Source: Nocardia sp. (GTDB lineage: Bacteria; Actinomycetota; Actinomycetes; Mycobacteriales; Mycobacteriaceae). Taken from it: DNA of 10,699 bases. The DNA lies in the NCBI GenBank assembly GCA_013361595.1, contig JABFXT010000177.1, forward strand, positions 1-10,699, given 5' to 3'. The notes beneath the pieces were generated by a model. It was not told the origin of the DNA, ran no database searches, and worked only from the letters and a program-made list of their open reading frames with translations. How positions within the stretch are numbered: the first letter of the stretch is position 1; each line of letters opens with the position of its first letter. Positions 1 through 6,087 of the stretch are shown one piece after another. The position numbers and the translations under genes were made by a program.

Positions 1-1152
1 TTTGCCCTTGGCGGCCCCGGCCGCCTTCCGGAACAGATCGATGGTGCCGCCCGCCGGGTAGAGGCCGGTGAAGGCGACCGGCCCCTCGGCGCTGGAATAG
101 TTGTTCTGCGCCGCCGCGACGACCGCGCCGGTGGAGGGCTGGGTGACGACGATGGAGGCGGGCGAACCGACGCTCACCACCGCGTCCTCGGCGGCACGCT
201 GCAACCGCTGGTCCATCGTCCCCGCGATATCGGGTCCGGCCGGGCCCTGGTTGCCGGCCAGCTGTTTGACGAACCGCCCGTTCTCGAACAGTTGTACGGC
301 CCAGCCGGAGTGCTGGTCCTGGCTCTGTTCCCAGACCTTCTTCATGGCGTCGAGCATCGGCGAGAAGATCCGCCGATCGGAGACGATGAGCCGCGGCTCC
401 TGTTTCAAGACCACGCCCGGGATCGGCGCCATCCGCGGGTCCAGGATCGCGAAATCGCCCTCGCGCAGGCTGACCGCGGTGATGGGCTTACCGCCGGCCG
501 CGGCGAGGTCCTCGCGCAGCGAGGCGCCGGTGATCAGGGGGGCCACCGGTTCGATGGCTCGGGCCAGCGCGTCGGTGGAGGCCACCTGATCGGGCATCCG
601 GGTGGGGTCGAGGTCGACGACGTTGATGACCTGCTGAGTCATCAACGGTTTACCGACGTTGTCGACCACCTTGGGCGCCGGGTCCGGGGTGGTGCGCACC
701 AGCTGTACGGTGCGGTTCTGGCTGAGCTCGGGCATGACCACGGCCGGGTCCCAGGAGATCCGCCAGCCGTTGGCGAGTTTGCGGACGTTGCCCTGAAGAC
801 CGTACTTCCAGTTCTTCTGCTCGCCGAAGCTCCATTCGACGTCGAGGTTGAAGATCCCGGATTCGGCGTCGAGCCCGATGAATTGCGCCTTCTCGTAGTC
901 GACGGTCCCCGATTCGAGACCCTCGAACATTTGCCGGAGGGTTGCCGAAGCCGCCGAGGGGTACGAGGTCAACTCGGCCGCCCCGGCGTAGTCGTGTTCG
1001 TCGAGTCGTTGGGTGAATCGGTCGACGACCGTTTCGGGTCCGGCCGATTCGGTCCCGGTCCCGCACGATCCCATCGCGATTGCCAGCGCCGCCACCCCCG
1101 TAAGGGCCATAGCGCCCCGGAAGCGAAAGCGGCGGGATCCCCTCACGTCCAT
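1..1152 (-). CDS. Penicillin-binding lipoprotein (Rv2864c/PbpA-like, NTF2-like N-domain), 3' end outside window
   Basis: The first 384 residues are visible and the frame runs off the left edge. Residues 1-30 form a lipoprotein signal: basic n-region, hydrophobic stretch and Cys30 in MGSC, so the protein should be anchored outside the membrane. Residues about 37-150 look like the NTF2-like (MecA_N) domain of actinobacterial class B PBPs. A dimerisation-type region follows, and the transpeptidase domain opens around residue 312 (TMDQRLQRAAEDAV). Such proteins cross-link peptidoglycan using a Ser in S-x-x-K. Here the matching segment reads GLYPAGGTID (363-372), so Gly369 stands where the Ser is expected and Asp372 where the Lys is expected. 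No stop or frameshift interrupts the frame. The ATG at 1152 is chosen; an in-frame GTG at 1161 is the only alternative before a stop codon. The lipoprotein/PBP family call is firm, but activity is doubtful. Confidence 0.88.
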   Translation of the reverse strand, partial: MDVRGSRRFRFRGAMALTGVAALAIAMGSCGTGTESAGPETVVDRFTQRLDEHDYAGAAELTSYPSAASATLRQMFEGLESGTVDYEKAQFIGLDAESGIFNLDVEWSFGEQKNWKYGLQGNVRKLANGWRISWDPAVVMPELSQNRTVQLVRTTPDPAPKVVDNVGKPLMTQQVINVVDLDPTRMPDQVASTDALARAIEPVAPLITGASLREDLAAAGGKPITAVSLREGDFAILDPRMAPIPGVVLKQEPRLIVSDRRIFSPMLDAMKKVWEQSQDQHSGWAVQLFENGRFVKQLAGNQGPAGPDIAGTMDQRLQRAAEDAVVSVGSPASIVVTQPSTGAVVAAAQNNYSSAEGPVAFTGLYPAGGTIDLFRKAAGAAKGK

Positions 1153-1462
1153 GTCGCCCACTCTTCACTCTTGTCACACCGGTAACAAGACAACCGTACC
1201 TGAAAAATGCCTGCTTGCGAGTCATCGCAAACCCGAAAACGTACCCGTGACCACCGTGTGCAGTTGGGGCCGAGCCCAACTCGCCGCACAGCGGACCATG
1301 ATCAATTATCGGGGCGCCCGAGAACACCCGGCGACGCTACGCTACCGATCGACCAGAAGCGGTGCGTCGTTACCCCGCAAGTCCGCATTCATCGAAGAGA
1401 TACCCGCTCACGGTAGCTCAGAATCATCCCCACGCGGGTGAGGTGTCGGTAGGGTTGCTGCC
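1153..1462. promoter_or_regulatory. Divergent spacer between the PBP and aroQ, with three dyads
   Basis: This 310 bp spacer has no convincing gene. It holds three inverted repeats. At 1170-1189 the arms are CTTGT and ACAAG, with 7 of 10 positions pairing. At 1215-1230 the arms TTGCGA and TCGCAA are perfect around a 4-base centre. At 1262-1281 the arms AGTTGGG and CCCAACT are perfect around 6 bases. The first two lie close to the PBP start and are well placed as operators. The third could be an operator or an RNA hairpin. It is AT-richer than its surroundings, as expected for promoters. No consensus -35/-10 pair for the PBP could be fixed. Confidence 0.4.
1450..1455 (+). promoter_or_regulatory. 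Possible -10 element of a leaderless aroQ transcript
   Basis: TAGGGT fits the actinobacterial TANNNT -10 pattern and ends 7 bases before the aroQ ATG at 1463, so transcription would begin at or next to the start codon. No good Shine-Dalgarno sequence precedes this ATG, which agrees with a leaderless message. No clear -35 was found, so the call is weak. Confidence 0.3.
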
Positions 1463-1927
1463 ATGTCCGACGGCACCCTCCCGCAAACCTCGAGCAGCCC
1501 GATCCTGGTCCTCAACGGCCCGAATCTGAATATGCTCGGCACCCGGCAACCCGAGGTGTACGGGTCGGAAACCCTCGACGATGTAATCGAATTGTGTCGT
1601 CGGGCCGCGGCTGCGCACGGCCGGGAGATCGCCCATTTCCAGTCGAATTCCGAGGGCGAACTGATCGACCGCATCCACGGGGCATACGGGACCGTGTCGG
1701 GGATCGTGATAAACCCCGGCGGGCTCACCCACACCTCGGTGGCACTGCGCGACGCACTGGTCATTCCCGAGGTGCCGATCGTCGAAGTCCACATCAGCAA
1801 TGTGCACGCCCGCGAAGAGTTCCGCCGACACTCCTATGTGTCACCCGTCGCCGACGCGGTGGTCGCCGGGATGGGCATTCAGGGCTATGCCGCGGCGATC
1901 GAATACCTGCTGACCCGCCGGGCGTGA
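1463..1927 (+). CDS. aroQ: Type II 3-dehydroquinate dehydratase
   Basis: This 154-residue protein catalyses 3-dehydroquinate to 3-dehydroshikimate in the shikimate pathway (or the same step in quinate use), as a cytosolic dodecamer in this family. Signatures are complete: [11 protein letters not shown] at 18-28, with Asn21, Arg28 and Tyr33 matching the active-site lid and proton-relay residues; NPGGLTHTS at 84-92 with His90; and [16 protein letters not shown] at 109-124 with the conserved His110. The first 12 residues are a short nonconserved tail. Length is normal for the family. No aroB, aroC or aroK lies beside it, so it is either a dispersed biosynthetic gene or a second copy. The start at 1463 lacks a good ribosome binding site and may be leaderless. 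It converges on the nitroreductase gene 24 bp downstream. Confidence 0.95.
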   Translation: MSDGTLPQTSSSPILVLNGPNLNMLGTRQPEVYGSETLDDVIELCRRAAAAHGREIAHFQSNSEGELIDRIHGAYGTVSGIVINPGGLTHTSVALRDALVIPEVPIVEVHISNVHAREEFRRHSYVSPVADAVVAGMGIQGYAAAIEYLLTRRA

Positions 1928-1951
1928 TCCGCCCGGCCCGCGGTTCGGCGT

Positions 1952-2410
1952 TCAGTTCGCGGCTTCGATCCGGAAAACGGGGAAGCCCGGAGCGATCGCC
2001 GCGAGTTCGGCGTCGGTGGAATCCTTCGTGATGCCCTCGAAGAACCGGCCGACCTCCCAGCCCCAGCGCTCGAGGTAGAGCCGCAGCAGCGGGACCTTGT
2101 CCGCGTCGCGGACCTCGATCGCGGTGAATTCCTCGGTCCTCCTGCCCAGCCGCAATTCGCCGCTGCCGGCGACGCGCAGGTTGCGCACCCACTGGGTGTG
2201 CCCGCGCGGCGCGACGAGGTAGCGCTGCCCGTCCGCGGCGGTCATGAGGTTGACCATGGTCGTCCGCCATTCACCGGACTTACGGCCGCGCACTGCCAGC
2301 AACCGGGATCCGGCGATGCTGATCCCGAGCTTGGGCAGCAGGTTGGCGAATCGGTTGAAGATCGGGTCGAAACCGGTGGGGCCGAGGTAGCGGGTCGTCA
2401 GATCGGTCAT
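1952..2410 (-). CDS. Nitroreductase/quinone reductase family protein (Ddn-like, deazaflavin F420-dependent)
   Basis: This 152-residue protein belongs to the small split-beta-barrel family that includes mycobacterial Ddn (PF04075 type). Members use reduced F420 to reduce quinones or nitro compounds and are cytosolic or membrane-associated. The signature block is present: GSRLLAVRGRKSGEWRTTMV near residues 34-53, then YLVAPRGHTQWVRNLRVAG, where the W-x-x-N-L-R turn is typical of F420-binding members. The start is the ATG at 2410 because AAAGGAG lies 6-9 bases upstream; an in-frame ATG 21 bases further out would sit on that ribosome binding site. It is transcribed alone, divergently from the alcohol dehydrogenase, from a promoter flanked by twin operators. 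The actual substrate cannot be read from sequence. Confidence 0.87.
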   Translation of the reverse strand: MTDLTTRYLGPTGFDPIFNRFANLLPKLGISIAGSRLLAVRGRKSGEWRTTMVNLMTAADGQRYLVAPRGHTQWVRNLRVAGSGELRLGRRTEEFTAIEVRDADKVPLLRLYLERWGWEVGRFFEGITKDSTDAELAAIAPGFPVFRIEAAN

Positions 2411-2423
2411 CGCCTTCTCCTTT

Positions 2424-2438
2424 GTGAGCACTGCTCTC
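2424..2438. promoter_or_regulatory. Operator copy 1 (GAGCACTGCTC palindrome)
   Basis: GAGCACTGCTC (2426-2436) is a perfect palindrome around one central base; the flanking 2424/2438 pair also matches. It lies just downstream of the predicted start of the Ddn-like transcript and upstream of its ribosome binding site, where a bound repressor would block transcription. It is a near-copy of the site at 2478-2490. Confidence 0.65.
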
Positions 2439-2449
2439 TGTTGTGAACA

Positions 2450-2478
2450 ACAATCGCACTTTCGCGCGACAAAGTCAA
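2450..2478 (-). promoter_or_regulatory. Promoter of the Ddn-like gene
   Basis: On the minus strand, TTGACT (2478-2473) and GATTGT (2455-2450) are separated by exactly 17 bases, a good SigA-type -35/-10 pair. The predicted transcription start is near 2443, leaving a leader of about 33 bases that contains the AAAGGAG ribosome binding site. A GTTGT/ACAAC palindrome (2440-2451) overlaps the -10 and start region. Confidence 0.6.
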
Positions 2479-2490
2479 GAGCAGTGCTCT
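2478..2490. promoter_or_regulatory. Operator copy 2 (AGAGCAGTGCTCT palindrome)
   Basis: A perfect 13-base palindrome with one central base. It abuts the -35 TTGACT of the Ddn-like gene and shares one base with it. Its centre (2484) is 53 bp from that of copy 1 (2431), about five helical turns, so both sites face the same side of the DNA. Size and symmetry suggest a TetR-family dimer. The TetR encoded in this window appears to use a different operator, so the cognate regulator is probably elsewhere. Confidence 0.65.
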
Positions 2491-2674
2491 CATTTCGCTT
2501 CAGCGCAGGTCAGGCCCGACCTCCAGCCGTACACGGAACCGGACATCGAACCCGATTTCCGCGCGGCCCGCCGAACCCGCTACCGGCCACCCGTTTTTCT
2601 GACACGGTGGTCGGGAGCCCGGATCCGGCGTGGATATCGGGCGCGCGCTGGAGCGAATGGCGGAGGAGAGTGGC

Positions 2675-3838
2675 ATGCGAGCCGCGGTTTTCCACGGAAC
2701 CGAACCCCGACTGGTCATCGAGGAGATCCCGGTCCCGGTCCCCCGGCGGGGCGAGGTCCTGCTGAAGGTCACCGCCTGCGGGGTCTGCCACACCGATCTG
2801 CACGTACTGCGATCCGAGGTGAAGTTCCCGGCGCCCGCCGTACTCGGTCACGAAGTCTCCGGCGTGGTCGAACAGCTCGGCGACGGCGTCGACGATATCG
2901 CCGTCGGCGACAACGTCGTGTGCAGTTTCATCATGCCCTGCGGCGACTGCCGCCACTGCGTCCGCGGCGCCGAGGATCTGTGCGAGAAATTCTTCGCGTA
3001 CAACCGCCTCGGCGGCACCCTCTACGACGGCACGACCCGGCTCGCCCGCGCCGACGGCACGCCACTGGCCATGTACTCGATGGGCGGACTCGCCGAATAC
3101 TGCGTGGTACCCGCGTCCGACGTCTTCACAGTGCCCGACGATGTCGGCCTGGAAGCCGTATCGATCCTGGGATGCAGCTCGTTCACCGCACTCGGCGCCG
3201 TACACACCGCCGAACTCGGCCTCGGCGACCGGATCGCCGTCGTCGCAGCCGGCGGGGTGGGATCCTCGATCGTCCAATTCGCCGCGGCGGCCGGGGTCGC
3301 CCAGATCATCGCCGTCGACATCAGCGACGAAAAGCTCTCGGCGGTGGCGAAGCTCGGCGCCACCCATACGGTCAACTCCCGGACCGAAGACGCCGCCGCC
3401 CGGGTCCGGGAACTCACCGGGGGGCACGGTGTCGATATCGCCTTCGAGGCGCTCGGCAGTGCCGCGACCTTCACCACCGCACTGGACGTGCTCGACGACG
3501 GCGGCCGGGCCGTCGTGGTCGGGATCGCACCGGCCGGGTCCACGGGAGCGATAGACCTGGCCCGCCTCGTCCGCCGCAAACTCCAGATCCGCGGCTCCTA
3601 CGGTGCCAAGGCCCGCACCGATATGCCGACGCTGCTCCGGATGGTCGCGGCGAACACGGTGCGGCCGCAGGAGGTCATCACCCGCCGCTACTCCCTGGCC
3701 GAGGCCGACACGGCATACGGCGCGCTGGCCCGCGGTGAGATCGTCGGCCGGGCGATCATCGAAATGGCTCGCGGCGCCACACCACCGGCCACCGCGCGCC
3801 GCGCGGATCAATGCGAAAATTCACGGCCGACCGAGTAA
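2675..3838 (+). CDS. Zinc-dependent alcohol dehydrogenase (MDR family)
   Basis: A 387-residue medium-chain dehydrogenase, expected to oxidise an alcohol or reduce an aldehyde with NAD(H) in the cytosol. The catalytic zinc ligands are Cys38 (in CGVCHTD), His59-Glu60 (GHE) and Cys167. The structural-zinc lobe is intact: Cys89, Cys92, Cys95 and Cys103, spaced C-x2-C-x2-C-x7-C. The Rossmann motif is AAGGVGSS (191-198), followed by Asp215 at the end of beta-2, which favours NAD over NADP. The start at 2675 is preceded by GGAGGAGAG at good spacing; an in-frame ATG at 2630 lacks such a site. The last 20 or so residues are a nonconserved tail. A GNAT gene follows after 9 bp and is probably cotranscribed. 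The substrate is not predictable. Confidence 0.93.
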   Translation: MRAAVFHGTEPRLVIEEIPVPVPRRGEVLLKVTACGVCHTDLHVLRSEVKFPAPAVLGHEVSGVVEQLGDGVDDIAVGDNVVCSFIMPCGDCRHCVRGAEDLCEKFFAYNRLGGTLYDGTTRLARADGTPLAMYSMGGLAEYCVVPASDVFTVPDDVGLEAVSILGCSSFTALGAVHTAELGLGDRIAVVAAGGVGSSIVQFAAAAGVAQIIAVDISDEKLSAVAKLGATHTVNSRTEDAAARVRELTGGHGVDIAFEALGSAATFTTALDVLDDGGRAVVVGIAPAGSTGAIDLARLVRRKLQIRGSYGAKARTDMPTLLRMVAANTVRPQEVITRRYSLAEADTAYGALARGEIVGRAIIEMARGATPPATARRADQCENSRPTE

Positions 3839-3847
3839 CGTCGAGCC

Positions 3848-4159
3848 ATGCCGACGGAGGTCCGCAACAACACCGCACTGGAACGCTTCGAGATCACGGT
3901 CGACGGCGCAGTCGCGGGATACACCGAATATCAGGACACCGGCGGCGAGCGCGCGTTCGTGCACACCGAGGTGGACCCACGTTTCGACGGCCGAGGCTAC
4001 GCCCGGGTCCTGGTAGAGGGCGCGCTGAACGCCACCCATCGGGAAGGGCTGGGCGCGCTGCCGATGTGCCGGCAGGTCCAGCAATTCATCGAAACCCACC
4101 CGCCGTACCTCTCGATGGTGCCGCACTGGGCTCGTGACCGGCTCGGCATGCCGCAGTGA
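3848..4159 (+). CDS. Small GNAT-family N-acetyltransferase (YjdJ/Acetyltransf_CG type)
   Basis: A 103-residue protein of the minimal GNAT group (PF14542-like), which carries little more than the acetyl-CoA binding core. VHTEVDPRFDGRGYARVLVE (38-57) contains the beta4 strand and the pyrophosphate-binding loop (R-F-D-G-R-G-Y-A). The C-terminal LPMCRQVQQFIETHPPY (71-87) is the other family signature, with Cys74 in the position where relatives carry a conserved Cys. The substrate is unknown for nearly all members. It begins 9 bp after the alcohol dehydrogenase stop with no strong ribosome binding site, so translational coupling to that gene is likely. Tandem repeats begin immediately after its stop codon. 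Confidence 0.85.
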   Translation: MPTEVRNNTALERFEITVDGAVAGYTEYQDTGGERAFVHTEVDPRFDGRGYARVLVEGALNATHREGLGALPMCRQVQQFIETHPPYLSMVPHWARDRLGMPQ

Positions 4160-4386
4160 GCCGCGCAGTTGCCCTGCGGCGTTGCGACAATCCAGCGCCA
4201 TAGAAACAACCCCACCCACGGGTAGGTAACAAGCCAGGGGGCCGCGCAGTTGCCCCGCGGCGTCGCGACAATCCAGCGCCATAGAAACCCCACCCACCGG
4301 TAGGCAACAAGCCAGGGGCCGCGCGGCTGTCCACTGATCGATGGACGGTCCAGCGCCTTGGAGGCAACTCCACCCACGAGCAGGTC
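4160..4386. repeat. Three tandem imperfect ~80 bp repeats
   Basis: Unit 1 is 4160-4240 (81 bp) and unit 2 is 4241-4317 (77 bp). They differ by only four substitutions and one 4-base indel. Unit 3 (4318 to about 4386) keeps the start GCCGCGC, the central TCCAGCGCC and the CCACCCAC block, but its internal segment around 4328-4350 is replaced. The array starts on the base after the GNAT stop codon and lies between convergent genes. No terminal inverted repeats, transposase or spacers are seen. Short stems such as 4238-4242 with 4252-4256 could form in RNA. Possible roles include transcription termination, a boundary element, or a dispersed genus-specific repeat; the sequence alone does not decide. 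Confidence 0.8.
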
Positions 4387-4490
4387 ACCCGACAGCTTCG
4401 ACAGCGGACGCGCCGCCCGTCGGTCATGCGGCCCGGCGGTCGGAAACAACCGTGCGAACAGGTGCACCGACGGGGGCTGCGCGGACGTGG
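4387..4490. other. Spacer after the repeat array
   Basis: No gene, strong hairpin or promoter is recognised here. It separates the repeat array from the 3' end of the minus-strand acyltransferase. Confidence 0.5.
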
Positions 4491-5252
4491 TCAGTAGGCG
4501 GCTACGGCAGCGTCCAGGGCCTGCTGTAGGTCGGCGCGGACCAGCCGGGCGATCTCCGCGGGTCGTGCCGGGAGGTCGGTGCGGGGCATCCCGAAGTGGA
4601 AGCTCGCGGATTTCACGTCCTCCTTCGTCGGCGGCACCGCCGGATCGACCCGTTCGCCGTAGCTCAGACCGAGGCTGACCAGGGCGGGCCGGGTATCGAG
4701 TTTGGCTGTCCGGAAAGCGATGTGCCCGATACCGGTGCCGACCGGCTGCACCTGCGCCGGATCGACTTCGTTGCAGGTGCCCTCCGGGAAGATCGCCAGG
4801 CTGTCACCGGCGGCCAGGCGTTCGGCGCAGATATCCATCATCCGCTGACCGGCCGCGTTCACCGCCCGCAGGCCGTGATCACGACCGCGGAACACCGGGA
4901 TCCCGCCCATCATGTCGATCCGGCGGCGCAGCGTGACCTCCTCGAACAACTCGTCCTTGGCCAGCACGCGGGTACGTCCGATGATCGGCCGTAGTTCGCT
5001 GCGCCAGGCCGCGGCCGCGAGCGTGTAGGGGTCCAGCTGGGACAGGTGGTTGACCGCGATCAGCAGCGGGGTCCGGGAGCGGATCAGCCTGTGGATCGCT
5101 TCCCTGGCCCCGGTCGCGTAGCCGACCCGCGGCCGGTAGCGCCGGCCCAGCAACGCGTATGCGCCCATCGCCTGCAGCCGGTTCTGCCGATGCCGGCGAT
5201 AGAAGTCGTATACGTCGTCACTGTTGTCCAGGAGCACCTCGGGGGGTCGCAT
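4491..5252 (-). CDS. PlsC-type lysophospholipid/1-acylglycerol-3-phosphate acyltransferase
   Basis: A 253-residue protein of the glycerolipid acyltransferase family, expected at the cytoplasmic membrane face, transferring an acyl chain to a lysophospholipid or similar acceptor. Motif I NHLSQLD carries the catalytic pair His69 and Asp74. Motif II GGIPVFRGR (116-124) has the acceptor-binding Arg, and motif III FPEGT (155-159) is intact. A weak hydrophobic segment, PLLIAV, precedes motif I, and no true transmembrane helix is evident. The frame stays open further upstream to about 5546, but that part is basic/Pro/Ser-rich, lacks family similarity and overlaps the divergent yqgE gene, so the ATG at 5252 is used. 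Its ribosome binding site is weak. It stands alone; the exact substrate is unknown. Confidence 0.9.
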   Translation of the reverse strand: MRPPEVLLDNSDDVYDFYRRHRQNRLQAMGAYALLGRRYRPRVGYATGAREAIHRLIRSRTPLLIAVNHLSQLDPYTLAAAAWRSELRPIIGRTRVLAKDELFEEVTLRRRIDMMGGIPVFRGRDHGLRAVNAAGQRMMDICAERLAAGDSLAIFPEGTCNEVDPAQVQPVGTGIGHIAFRTAKLDTRPALVSLGLSYGERVDPAVPPTKEDVKSASFHFGMPRTDLPARPAEIARLVRADLQQALDAAVAAY

Positions 5253-5379
5253 ACGGCTGACTCTACGAGCCCGCGGCGGTATGTCCAGACGGCCCGGAAA
5301 CGGCCGCAGAGTGAACTCTGTACGAAGTGAACCGTTGATCAGAGCGGCACAGTCGGGCAATAACTGCGATGATGGCCAG
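5253..5379. promoter_or_regulatory. Divergent spacer between plsC-like gene and yqgE, with palindrome
   Basis: CAGAGTGAACTCTG at 5307-5320 is a perfect palindrome with two unpaired central bases. AGTGAAC occurs inside it (5310-5316) and again at 5326-5332, a 16-base period. GATGAT at 5368-5373 could act as a -10 placing transcription at the yqgE GTG. These support a regulatory role but do not identify a regulator. Confidence 0.4.
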
Positions 5380-6039
5380 GTGGCGCAGGCAGATGACCCC
5401 GATGATCGCAAGACCCGGGGCGGCCGCGGTGACGGGCACGAGCCCGAACCTGGTCGTCGCGGTAACCGACAGGGTGAGCAGACGGTGCGGGCCGGTACGC
5501 TGCTCGTTTCCTCGACCGAACTGGCCGAGCCCACTTTCCGCCGCACGGTGGTCTACATCATCGAGCACAACGACGCCGGAACGCTCGGGGTGGTCCTGAA
5601 CCGGCCCAGCGATACCCCCGTGCACGATGTGCTTCCGCTGTGGGCGGAGTTGTCCGCGCAACCGCACACGTTGTTCGTGGGCGGACCCGTCAAACGGGAC
5701 GCGGCGCTGTGCCTGGGCACGCTCCGGGTGGGCGCGTCGATCGACGGGATTCCGGGCCTGCGGCGGGTGGACGGCCGGGTGGTGCTGGTCGATCTGGATG
5801 CCGACCCGGACCGGATCGGCCCGCTGGTCGAGGGCGTCCGGGTTTTCGCCGGATACGCGGGCTGGACCTTCGGTCAGCTGGACAGCGAGCTGGCCAACGA
5901 CGACTGGATCGTAGTGTCGGCGCTGCCCAGCGATCCGATCGCCGGTCGGCGCACCGATATGTGGGCCCAGGTCCTGCGCCGGCAACCGTTGCCGCTGTCG
6001 CTGCTGGCCACCCACCCGATCGAGGTCGAACGCAACTGA
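5380..6039 (+). CDS. YqgE/AlgH family protein (Rv0038-like)
   Basis: A 219-residue cytosolic protein of the DUF179/YqgE family, whose biochemical function is unsettled. Diagnostic blocks are complete: RAGTLLVSSTELAEPTFRRT near the N-terminus, then YIIEHNDAGTLGVVLNRPS, LFVGGPVKRDAALCLG, VDLDADPDRI, FAGYAGWTFGQLDSELANDD and, near the end, VLRRQPLPLSLLATHPI. This pattern matches mycobacterial Rv0038 as I recall it. The GTG at 5380 is preferred: it gives an N-terminal tail rich in Asp, Arg and Gly (about 35 residues) before the conserved core, and the region upstream reads as spacer. No Shine-Dalgarno precedes it, so it may be leaderless; an in-frame ATG at 5224 would overlap the divergent plsC-like gene. 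Confidence 0.92.
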   Translation: MAQADDPDDRKTRGGRGDGHEPEPGRRGNRQGEQTVRAGTLLVSSTELAEPTFRRTVVYIIEHNDAGTLGVVLNRPSDTPVHDVLPLWAELSAQPHTLFVGGPVKRDAALCLGTLRVGASIDGIPGLRRVDGRVVLVDLDADPDRIGPLVEGVRVFAGYAGWTFGQLDSELANDDWIVVSALPSDPIAGRRTDMWAQVLRRQPLPLSLLATHPIEVERN

Positions 6040-6043
6040 CGGC

Positions 6044-6077
6044 GCGTGATCCCCGCCGGTTTCCGCGGGGATCACGC
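6044..6077. terminator. Strong hairpin between convergent genes, bidirectional terminator
   Basis: The 13-base arms 6044-6056 and 6065-6077 are perfectly complementary (GCGTGATCCCCGC and its reverse complement) around an 8-base loop. The hairpin starts 5 bases after the yqgE stop and ends 10 bases before the stop of the EXLDI gene on the other strand, so it can end both transcripts. No U-run follows, as is common in high-GC actinomycetes. Confidence 0.8.
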
Positions 6078-6087
6078 CGTCGGCGGG

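Noticed and set aside
650..1327. A 225-codon minus-strand open frame across the PBP start
   Set aside because: It is a shifted frame of the PBP gene; the true frame carries the lipobox and PBP motifs and continues off the left edge.
2443..3738. A 431-codon plus-strand open frame overlapping the dehydrogenase in another frame
   Set aside because: Its translation is an Arg/Pro/Gly-rich shadow with no recognisable domain, and it begins inside the operator region of the Ddn-like gene.
2510..3811. A 433-codon open frame on the minus strand
   Set aside because: It lies opposite the alcohol dehydrogenase, whose zinc and Rossmann motifs are complete. Long antisense frames are expected from GC-rich third positions, and the translation shows no family pattern.
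4160..4386. Possible CRISPR array
   Set aside because: Units are 77-81 bp and directly abutting, with no unique spacers and no cas genes.
3821..4467. Minus-strand open frames through the tandem repeats, giving repeated peptides such as SMALDCRNAAGQLRG
   Set aside because: The same repeat is read in different frames by different open frames, and two of them run opposite the GNAT gene. The repetition is at DNA level, so protein coding is unlikely.
5253..5546. N-terminal extension of the plsC-like gene to 5546
   Set aside because: It would overlap the divergent yqgE coding start, and the added residues are low-complexity and unlike acyltransferases.
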